From Phoebastria nigripes (Eukaryota > Chordata > Aves > Procellariiformes > Diomedeidae), in assembly GCA_035582835.1 (NCBI GenBank), contig JAYKAV010002945.1:280653-344652 (forward strand): a stretch of DNA of 64,000 bases. Direction: 5' to 3'. The notes under the pieces are model-generated. The model searched no databases. It was not told where the DNA came from and worked only from the letters and a program-made list of their open reading frames with translations. Below are positions 55,140 to 64,000 of this stretch, one piece after another. The position numbers and the translations under genes were made by a program. Each line of letters starts with the position of its first letter. The stretch's first letter is position 1.

Positions 55140-55370
55140 TTAATCTCATCAGGTGCAGTATAAGTGCTGATACAGAGGCTAGCAACTGTAAGTCACACCT
55201 GTTCTACCTTAAATCAGCTTGAGAGATGGATTTCTTATCTTGTTTCCCATATAATCCATGTGGCATTAAAAGTTGGCGCGATATCTCAGTTCAACATCTT
55301 AAAAGCCTACAGGTGTCAGTTTGGTCCTATTTTATCCCCTTTGTATTCTCTGCAGGCCAAATTATAATCT
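55140..55370. promoter_or_regulatory. Candidate conserved regulatory element, intron 2
   Basis: Contains T-box-like TCACACCT (about 55193) and its inverse AGGTGTCA (about 55312), plus the unusual TTGGCGCGATATCTC, which is CpG-bearing in an AT-rich intron. By eye only. Confidence 0.25.
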
Positions 55371-55471
55371 CCAAAAGAAAAAATGCCTTACATTATGAGT
55401 AGTGTAAAAGAATCCTTTGTCTTCTTCCTTATATGTTCCAGCACAGGGCAATTGCTGGGAATCGGAGGGTT

Positions 55472-55523
55472 AAAAAAAAAAAAAAAAAACAAAACAAAAA
55501 ACCAACAAAAAACGCAAAAAACC
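55472..55523. repeat. A-rich simple repeat in intron 2
   Basis: A18 followed by CAAAACAAAAAACC and ACAAAAAACGCAAAAAAC. It may be a retroposon tail, but no body is recognised upstream. Confidence 0.85.
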
Positions 55524-56149
55524 CTTCCATGCTGTTTAGTCATATTAACATATTATCCCAGGCATTAGTTCAAATAACAGAAATCAGACCCCAAGCCAAG
55601 AGAAGAAAGGCTTCAGTCTTCAACTTTAAAAATACTCTGTGATTTTATTCTCTAAGGAATTATATCATTACTCATGGAAAGTGAGAATTTCATACTACAT
55701 GGTGGTATTTCAGCTTTGACTGCAAATGTGAAATTGCAAAGATGGAGAGGCAGCATCTCTGATTTCTTCTATGTGGAAACACACAAACTGGTACATTTGA
55801 AAGTGGGTGCATATTTGTAGAGTGAAACAGCAAGTCTGTATTTACTTAATACTTTACAAAATTTTAGAACATCTGAAAAATCTGAAAATTTGGGTGGACC
55901 CATTCCCAAAAGAAAGCTTTTAATGTCAACACGTTGAGAAGCAATGTAGTGTCAAAGATCAGATTTCTTTCAGAAATGTTAACAATTGTAAACAGAACAA
56001 CCCGCAGTATGTCACTGTCTTATCGTGACACTGGACTAGAAATAAGCATCTTCTTATGATGATCACATGAAACTGCATTAGACTAATTGATCTGATACTT
56101 CAGAATTGGCACAAAAGCTACAGGAGAGAAATGCTTTAAGCAGAAAAAC

Positions 56150-56620
56150 AACATCTTGTCTCAGTACTCAGCGCCCACAGAGCAGTTAGGGGTAGAGTCT
56201 CCTGTAGATGTGATTAGGGTTAATGCCGGCCCTTGTGTGTGCCTCAAGAGGAGATGATACCCCTCAGCTCTGTGTGTAGACTGCTTATTGAGATAAAGAG
56301 CTTCTCTTCCACTTATGACAGTTTTAACCCTATTGTTTTTGTGCCAGTTTTGCAGTATCAGATCAATTAGTCTAATCTTGTTTTGTGAGCCTGTTGTGAA
56401 AAAAGATGTCAGTTTTCACATCAGGTCCGATGGGAGGCATCTCAGTCTGTCAGAGCTCTCTTTTAAGGTAAGCGCCGTCTCGGGCAGGGCAACTCTGCTC
56501 TTCATTGCCCAGCAATTAAACAACTGTTTGCTCAGCCCACATACTAATAACTTGTCATTTCTGGCTCCTTTTGTATGAATGCATTAGAAATCTGAATTAA
56601 TTAAAAGGGAGACCATGTGT
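56150..56620. promoter_or_regulatory. Candidate conserved regulatory element, intron 2
   Basis: About 470 bp of low-repeat sequence with many homeodomain-type cores (GATCAATTAGTCTAATC, GCAATTAAACAACTG, TGAATTAATTAAAAGG) and several CpGs. A donor-like AAGGTAAGC occurs near 56466, but no matching exon frame is convincing. By eye only. Confidence 0.3.
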
Positions 56621-59225
56621 GGAAGAAAGACGCGAGAACTGCTCCACAAGCATGCACACACATTGAGCCAGGCACCAGACAGCCACAGCGTTTCAGGACA
56701 CAGCATCCGAGAACTGTACTGCCAGTGGCGGTGCTGCAAACTTCAAGGGTCAGAGAATCCTTTAACTCTGCGTCCTTAAGTTAACTATGCCACTGCAAAT
56801 GCATATCATAAGTGCCTAAGTGGCATCATAAATATTACTACTGTTCTGTGTTCATGCCTGCATATGCTGAATAACNTGCTGGACCCATTGAAGAAAATGG
56901 TGGCTCTGCCACTATCAGCACTGAAGGGGTGGAACCTGAAGACAGGTTTCCATCCTGTCTGTCTCTGTGGCTCCTTCTTTTGCTGAGAAGCCTTTTATCA
57001 TCTCTCCTGCCTGCCCCCAGAGCAAAGTATTTGCTACCACTCTTTTGTCATGATTTAGACAGTAGTTCGTGTGACCATTTNCCTTCTCAGACTGACTGTC
57101 GGTGATGGATAAAGTGACTTGGTCAAGATGCAGAAAGACTTGTTGTCAGTGTTGGGAATATTGGGAAACCTATCTTTAAGTCCGTAGCTCCTCAGTAATG
57201 AACTGCATCCTCCTTCTCTCAAATGGAATTATCTGTATTTGGATTGTCTGTACTTTGTAAGACAACATTTAGATCTTATGCAGGAGAAAGAGAGTACAAA
57301 AGTCTCCTCAGAAAAATAAATTACCTGCTGTAGATTAATTTTATTATGTAACCCTTGATTTTTTCCTAAGAGGGGCAAAGAAGGAACAAACAAATTCTTA
57401 CGAGATGAGATCAACCTTAATGGGGAAAAACAGCACTACAGGATAAGACACAGTCAATGCTAGATGGTTCTGTGGGGTTTTTTAACTTTAATTAATTAAT
57501 TTGTTCTCTCAAATCCACATCCACATAGGAGCTGCTAAAATCTAAACCTTTAAACCAGAAAATCCTTTGCATGTCAAAACCAAAACTGGCTGTAAAGTTC
57601 AGCAAATAGAGTAGAAATATCTGCAATTAGTGTCCATTTAGCCTTAAATTAAACTCACCTCTACAGTTTCAGGAAAGTTTTGGTCAGCCAGGGTCAGATA
57701 TGTCCCCACCAGATTTTTTCTGGGAGTTCCCCTAAAGTGCAAATCATAAAACTTAATTTAGTTTTTAGATATACTATAATCACTGATAAAACCGGCATGG
57801 GCCAGATGAAGTTAATTTCTTTATGCTCGACCTCAGGAACTAGCTCTGCCCGTGTCCTTGGTGGGACACCATGCCTGTGACCTGTTGACCCCACACTACC
57901 CTCATTGGGTTCATCAGGACTTGAGTGAGAATTCAGGCACTACATGTAGCAAGCGAATTGAGCCCTGTGACACTGTCGCCTTCTTGCTTCCCTACTCTCG
58001 TTCCCCCAAAATGCACGACTGCCACAATTTCTGGTATTACCGTCTGTCAGCCTGTGCGGAGATAACACTGGTTTTGCCTGATAAATGAAGTCAGCTCTTG
58101 CTTTTTGGGTCCATTCAGAGCTGTTTGCAAATGAGCCCAGAAAGGCACAACCGCTTTGGCATCACTTCTGGTGACTAGTGTAACTGCAGTAATGATGATT
58201 TCTGCCCTTTTTCTCCTCACGGCTTCCTGTGGTGGCTAGATTGTCCTTCAGCTCTCCCACCACACAACCCTGCATCTGCCTGCGTCTGAAGATGCCAAAG
58301 TGGAACTTCTTTTCTTTGTTTCTTTCTCTCTGGACTCGGTGTTCCTCCTGTCCTTTATTTTTCAGGAAGGAAAAGAATATCATAAAATGCCTTCTCCCTC
58401 TCTCTTTCTCTCTATAATCCTCACCCCCTGTTTCATTCCTCTTGTCACCTCTGCCATTTCATGTCACTTCTACCATAACGGTACCTCTTAGTGTCGTTCA
58501 TAGCAGCTGGGAGCTCGTAAGGCCTTAGGTATGGGTTAATACTCTCCTTCTAGCCCTCTGATCTTTAGCCAAATAGCCCACAACTGGCCAGAAAAACCTT
58601 CTAGGAGACAGAATAACTACACATTTTTACATAGATAAAATGGATAATATTATATTCCATTGAAATGGAAAATGTCATTACTTTCTCATGGTAGTGTCTA
58701 AAAGTGTTGCTTTCCCCTTTGTGTGTTGGCTTTATTTGATACAGTCATTAAATCCTAGTGCTTTTGTGATGCTTGAATTTGAATTACTTTTCACTCCTGA
58801 AGTGTATGGTCCCTCCAGATCAGATCAACATTTGCCAGGTTCAGTTGAACAGCAGACTTCAGCTTCTAATGCTATGCATAGCCAGTGCTGGTTATTACCA
58901 GGCTGTTTCATTAAAGCAAGAAAACAGTCAGAACAAGTACTTTTAAGTCATCTGTTTACAAATGCTGACAAGCTTTTCCTCTATTAAGAGCAAGCGTTAG
59001 ATGATACATGGTTGTTATTGCACAATAAGAATCCATTCTGTAACATTATTGTTTGCGTTTTAACAAAGTAGAATTACATTCTTTACAGAATAAAGCACAA
59101 TTCTCCTTATTATAAGTAAATGCTCTTTGATTTATCTTAAATACAAGGCCAACACATCTGCAAAGCCATAGCATAAGTAGCATTGCACTAAATAAGAGTT
59201 TATTGTAGTCATTTACATGGTTCTT

Positions 59226-59240
59226 TGTGTGTGTGTGCGT
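59226..59240. repeat. (GT)n run near the exon 3 acceptor
   Basis: TGTGTGTGTGTGCGTG, about 50-65 bp upstream of exon 3. A length change here could affect splicing; inference. Confidence 0.8.
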
Positions 59241-59292
59241 GCACATATATGCACATGGTAATACTCTCTCTCTCTTGCTCTCTTGCCCCTAG

Positions 59293-59494
<202 letters not shown>

Positions 59495-60090
59495 TGTCAT
59501 GGTTTAACCCCAGCAGGCAACTAAGGACCACACAGCTGCTCGCTCACTCCCCCCGCAGTGGGATGGAGGAGAGAATCATAAGAGTAAAAGTGAGAAAACT
59601 CATGGGTCGAGATAAAGACAGTTTAATAGGTAAAGCAAAAGCCGCCCACACAAGCAAAGCAAAACAAGGAATTCATTCACTGCTTCCCATCAGCAGGCAG
59701 GTGTTCAGCCATCTCCAGGAAAGCAGGGCTCCATCATGCGTAACGGTTACTTGGGAAGACAAACGCCATCACTCCAAACGTCCCCCCCTTCCTTCTTGTT
59801 CCCCCAGCTTTATATGCTGAGCATGATGCCATATGGTATGGAATATCCCTTTGGTCAGCTGGGGTCAGCTGTCCCGGCTGTGTCCCCTCCCAACGTCTTG
59901 TGCCCCCCCAGCCTCCTCGCTGGTGGGGTGGTGTGAGAAGCAGAAAAGGCCTTGACTCTGCGTAAGTACTGCTCAGTAACAATGAAAACATCCCTGTATT
60001 ATCAAGAGTGTTTCCAGCACAAATCCAAAACATAGCCCCATACAAGCTAATATGGAAAAAATTAACTCTATTGCAGTCAAAACCAGCACA
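59495..60090 (-). mobile_element. Solo LTR of an avian endogenous retrovirus (ERVL-like), antisense to RORB
   Basis: The element is about 596 bp. On the + strand it starts TGTCATGGTTT and ends AAAACCAGCACA, so the ends are short imperfect inverted repeats with TG...CA termini. It is flanked by a perfect 5-bp duplication, CTGAC (59490-59494 and 60091-60095). Its transcription signals read on the - strand: a TATA box (CATATAAAG) at about 59808-59816 and a poly(A) signal ATTAAA at 59622-59627. There is no internal gag/pol and no second LTR, so it is a solo LTR left by recombination. A 5-bp duplication is typical of ERVL-type elements; the family name is inferred from memory of avian repeats. Open frames inside it (for example 59734-60045 on -) are not genes. 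Confidence 0.92.
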
Positions 60091-60095
60091 CTGAC
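60091..60095. repeat. Target-site duplication, right copy (CTGAC)
   Basis: Matches 59490-59494 exactly; marks the outer edge of the LTR insertion. Confidence 0.85.
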
Positions 60096-60760
60096 TTACT
60101 TAAACTCCCTGTAGATTTCTGGAAAAAGAGAGAGAAGAAGCTCCTTGCTTTGTAATGCACGCACTGTGAGACACGGATCTTTGACATTCAGTTAACAAAA
60201 GAGGCTATTTTCATGGGGATGGTGGGGAAATCACAAAATGGAGAGCAGTATTAGTTTGGAACAGAAAGAGTCAGAAGTGAAATGTGTTGTTCTGATCAAA
60301 AGCACAAAAAGGTCACCTCTGGAGAGGTGGATTTATATTCCAGTTTAGACAACCTCTTATATTAAACATTAACATTTATCTTAACATTAAATATTGATGC
60401 GTGAAAGCATCCCTTTCCTTGAGATCTCTAAAGGTCTGTGACAGCAAATAGGCAGTTAAGAAGAAATTTACACCCTGATAGCATTAGGGGTTTCTGTTTG
60501 TTTTATTCAGAGCACTTGACCAAAGATTTTGCATTGCTAAAAAAACATTTCTTTTACCTGTGCATTGCTCCCTGTCTCTGTCTGGGTCTGTAGAAGAAAT
60601 GTTTCATAGTTTAGCACTAAAAATGGATACTATGCCAGAGGAAAGCTCCACAGTGTATCCAATAGCTGTATCCTTTGCTCCCTACAGAGCTCTGGTCCAC
60701 CTTGCAAACTGTTGTGTAACAAGCTGTGATTGGCAGGCTGCGAACGTGCACCACATCAGA

Positions 60761-60800
60761 GCTGCGGGCAGTGGGAGGCTTGGGCAAGGCTGCCCGCAGC
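60761..60800. repeat. GC-rich perfect inverted repeat (11-bp arms) with nested hairpin
   Basis: GCTGCGGGCAG (60761-60771) pairs with CTGCCCGCAGC (60790-60800). Inside the 18-base loop CTTG-GG-CAAG can pair again. It sits in a GC-rich patch of about 60.72-60.85 kb, within an otherwise AT-rich intron 3. Confidence 0.9.
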
Positions 60801-61549
60801 CGACCTGCCCCGGTCACCACTGCTCGTCCAGGGGGTTTCCAGCTCACAGATACATTTCAAATGGTCAGGAAGTATGAGAAGAAAATGTTCTATTTTTGAG
60901 GGCAGGTTATATTTTTATTGCCTGGCAGCAATTTCTGTCTTAGAAAGTTTACACAAAACGTGTCATTTGAAATTAACTGTCATTGATGGAGAAGTTACTT
61001 AAAAAGCTATTTCTTTAGATGGTCCATGATTATAAACTTGTTTTAGATGGTCCAAGAGTATAAACCTCTCTTAAATTTGGACTGTAATAGGTCTTTTCCT
61101 ACCTCAGTGTGTCTCATGTCTCACTGAAACAACTTGCTCACCAGTCTCACCAGTCTGGGAGGGGTCTTGCAGTCTAGCTTTTAATCCGTGAACTCTTTTT
61201 GGTCCTAGGATGCAGCTTACTAAGGATGCCTTAGTTCCCAATCCTTCCCGGAGGAGATTAAAGTAGTAACATTTCAGTAATTTAACAGCACGTGCTGTCC
61301 TCCTAAAAGTAATATCTTCCAATTATTTGAGGTATCACAGGGGCATTTTAATGTGACTGACAGGACTATCTTCCCAACCTATAATTCAGGGACCACTGCG
61401 TACAGACAAAGGGAGTGATTCTTCTGATAGCATCACTTTCTTCTCTCATTGTTTATGTAAGGGTGTTTATACTTAATGATATTAAGAGCTCTTGCAAGTT
61501 TAAAATATGCTGTATGGATTTTTTTAACAGAGAAATTGAATGTGATTTT

Positions 61550-61680
61550 TACCTCTCAGCCATGTAACAGATTCATTTTTATCATGCAGAGGCAGGATGC
61601 TAATTGACAGCAGCTGGAGAATCCAATTAATGAATATATAATGAGAATAAACAGTGGGTGTTTGTTTTTATTACTGAGGC
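61550..61680. promoter_or_regulatory. Candidate conserved regulatory element, intron 3
   Basis: TAATTG (61601), E-box CAGCTG (61611-61616) and CCAATTAATGA (61623-61633) are packed within 35 bp. This is a typical layout for a neural bHLH/homeobox enhancer core. By eye only. Confidence 0.3.
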
Positions 61681-62336
61681 TCTAAATTTGAAGAAAATAC
61701 ACAGTTGCATTTTTCAAAATACAGTCANTGTATATTGTCTGTAAGGGTGTGCAGTGCACTGTGGACTGATTCCAAGGGCAGGCTGTGTTCGTGTGAGGTA
61801 GCCTGCAGCCTGTGTGAAGGGCTGCAAGTAAGCTGAGGTTGGCAACAAGAAAAAAAAACTTTTAGTGTAAAAAAGTGCAAATAAATTGAAGAGGCTGCCA
61901 TCTCCTCGGCATTCTGGCACTACCTTTTCATATTACACTCTTCCTTTTCTGTTCTTTTTCCTGACTGAAGATTTTCACATTCATCCACATGAATAGTGGC
62001 TCAGTGAATACTCCACATCTGAGTAGGCTCAGACTCTTCTGGAAGGCTATAGCTGAAATACGGCGTAGCAAAAATGAGAGCCAAACCTATCCTGTGCTAA
62101 TAAATGTGATGATTCTGAATTGATCCCAATTACAGAGGGACTGGAAATACTCAGCATTGGAAAATACACCTCATAATGTGTAGAAATTAGTATTTCCAGA
62201 GCAATGTCCCTTTACCTGTTATCTGATAAATTCTGCTGAATGTATGCCTCATTTGTTTTAGAGCACAGTTAACAACTACCTCTGCTCTGAGATCCCAAGG
62301 TCTAACCCAGTAGAAAGCCAGAATTCATAGAGAGAT

Positions 62337-62360
62337 GGGGGGGAGTGGGGGGGGTGGAGG
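62337..62360 (+). other. G-rich tract in intron 3
   Basis: G7-AGT-G8-T-GG-A-GG. Could form a quadruplex; about 0.8 kb upstream of exon 4. Confidence 0.55.
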
Positions 62361-63154
62361 AAGAAAATCAGCTATGACCCACTGTATATGCAGGCTGTGG
62401 ATTTACTCCTCCTAGTTCCACAGCAATCAGCCTGTCATTTTTGAAAATTTCAATCTCAGTGTAATGAACCCTGTTCCTTGGGAGAGTGGTTTGCACTCTG
62501 ATGTTTTCCTCCTTTCTTATCAGAAGGAATGCATGGATTTGTGCATGGAGATTATGTAAATTGATTGTGTAAATCCCTGAGACTTTCCTCTGTGGAAAAG
62601 ATGACATTCATTTGTGCTGTTTATCTTTAAATCTGTTATTTTCCTCTAGGTTCTAACTCTAACCTGTAAGATTTTTTTTAAAAAGTGTGAAGATAACACC
62701 CCATTGAAAGGATGTGATAATAGGGCTTTAGGGTTTGTTTTCATCCAGAGTACTAATCCTGTTAGTAGTGCACTGTTTAAAGGTTTGTGAAAAGTTGGTA
62801 AATCTACAGACTGTACATTTCATACAGCTCTGGGTTGTTGTTCAGTGAACACAGAGATATAAAAGGATGCATGGTCTTTTTAACATTCACAGTGTGAAGT
62901 GAGTTGCTTGACAGAGGCCCTTCTGTCAAATAGGAGTCATTGTCGTCACCTTGTAAATCCAAGCACACAATACTTTTTCCTTTGTGAGACGCATATGGTG
63001 TAAAGCTTTGCATCCTTTCTCATTTCCACAGAAAAAGACAAGTTTCCACAGCAAAAGTAACGCTGAAAGTAAATATCAAAAGAGTGGTGGGGTTGAGGGG
63101 AATCAAGAAAAAAATGAAAGACAACAATGGTTCGTATTGTGCTTTGCTTTTCAG

Positions 63155-63556
63155 CTGTGAAGTTTGGAAGAATGTCCAAAAAGCAGAGGGATAGCTTGTA
63201 CGCTGAAGTGCAGAAGCACCAGCAGCGACTGCAGGAACAGCGGCAGCAGCAGAGCGGCGAGGCAGAAGCCCTCGCCAGGGTTTACAGCAACAGCATCAGC
63301 AATGGCTTGAGCAACCTGAATAACGAAACTGGCAGCACTTACTCAAATGGGCACATTATCGACCTGCCGAAGTCTGAGGGTTATTATAATGTGGATTCTG
63401 CCCAGCCTTCTCCAGACCAGTCTGGGTTAGACATGACTGGAATCAAACAGATAAAGCAGGAACCTATCTATGACCTCACCTCTGTACCAAACTTGTTTAC
63501 CTATAGCTCTTTCAACAATGGGCAATTAGCTCCGGGGATATCCATGACTGAAATAG
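63155..63556 (+). CDS. RORB: RORB exon 4: C-terminal extension and hinge of ROR-beta
   Basis: This 402-bp exon is bounded by GCTTTTCAG and GGTAAGG. It completes the split Ala codon and codes residues 79-212. The start, [20 protein letters not shown], is the C-terminal extension that contacts the A/T-rich 5' part of the ROR response element. A Gln-rich stretch follows (about 98-111), then an Asn/Ser-rich hinge with [17 protein letters not shown] and IKQEP. IKQE (178-181) fits the sumoylation consensus psi-K-x-E; that use is inference. The exon ends after MTEI plus one base, so the ligand-binding domain continues in an exon beyond the window. The hinge separates ROR-beta from ROR-alpha. Reading on into the intron would add about 26 residues before a stop near 63636; this is not expected in the normal mRNA. 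Confidence 0.96.
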
Positions 63557-64000
63557 GTAAGGAAAATTCTTATTCCTCTAGTGTAACGTGTATATATAAT
63601 GTATCTTTATTAAAATATTATATAGGCATTCTATGAACAGGTACGCAATAATTACATGTTCACACGTGTCTATATGTGCACACACATACAGGGAGCAAAG
63701 GAAAGAAAATCATCGTGGCAGTAATTGAAACAATATTGAGGCAGTTCTGTTTTTACCAAAATCTGCAAATTATGCAGTTTCTTAAACTCAGCAGTTCATG
63801 TTCTGTTTATGAAATAGGAGCACCAAAGCAGGTGATGAATCAATCAGAACTAAGTGATAATTAGTAGCGGGGAGCTTGTTTTCAAATGAGCTCATTACTA
63901 GCAGGGTTAAATGATCTTTTTAGCCAGCCATCCGTATTCTTGTCAACACCAGAATCCCCATGGCAGCTAATTCTAGGGTATTTATTGTCAAAAAGCACCA
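63557..64000 (+). other. RORB: RORB intron 4, 5' part (runs off the window)
   Basis: The sequence after donor GGTAAGG has no further coding similarity. It includes a short CA-rich piece near 63.68 kb (cacacacataca). I see no gene or mobile element. Confidence 0.9.

Noticed and set aside
59734..60045. 103-residue - strand open frame
   Set aside because: Lies wholly inside the solo LTR and reflects its sequence, not a gene.

Overview
The window is vertebrate nuclear DNA, almost certainly from a bird. It lies inside one gene, RORB (retinoic-acid-receptor-related orphan receptor beta, NR1F2), on the + strand. The evidence for a bird is: clean vertebrate GT-AG splice sites around exons coding a ROR-beta DNA-binding domain; CR1 LINE copies with the CR1-type 3' octamer tail; and an avian-type endogenous-retrovirus solo LTR. 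My recollection is that this LTR family is common in neoavian birds, so a non-galliform is plausible, but I cannot name the species.

Layout. Positions 1-54848 are the 3' part of a very long first intron. I find no other gene in it. It holds one young 3' CR1 fragment on the + strand (13250-13785), one longer CR1 on the - strand (22561-23910), an ancient CR1 remnant near 10.0-10.4 kb, faint MIR/L2-like remnants at 15.2 and 15.9 kb, simple repeats, G-rich tracts and several stretches that look like conserved regulatory DNA. The coding part is at the right end. Exon 2 (54849-54934) codes the first zinc finger. Exon 3 (59293-59434) codes the second zinc finger. Exon 4 (63155-63556) codes the C-terminal extension and the hinge. 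The first exon (the first two codons plus one base, by family knowledge) is upstream of the window, and the ligand-binding-domain exons are downstream.

Intron 3 carries a solo LTR of about 596 bp, antisense to RORB, with a perfect 5-bp target duplication. It starts only 60 bp after the exon 3 splice donor. A GC-rich perfect hairpin lies about 670 bp further on. Intron 2 holds regulatory-looking sequence.

How it works together: the three exons splice in frame (phase 1 at both ends of the series, phase 0 between exons 2 and 3). They give residues 3-212 of a ROR-beta1-type protein, a monomeric nuclear receptor for ROR response elements that acts in retina, brain and circadian circuits. The rest is non-coding. 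I found no undescribed protein system. The points worth following are the LTR position, a few perfect inverted repeats and candidate enhancers. Isolated single N bases show this is draft sequence.
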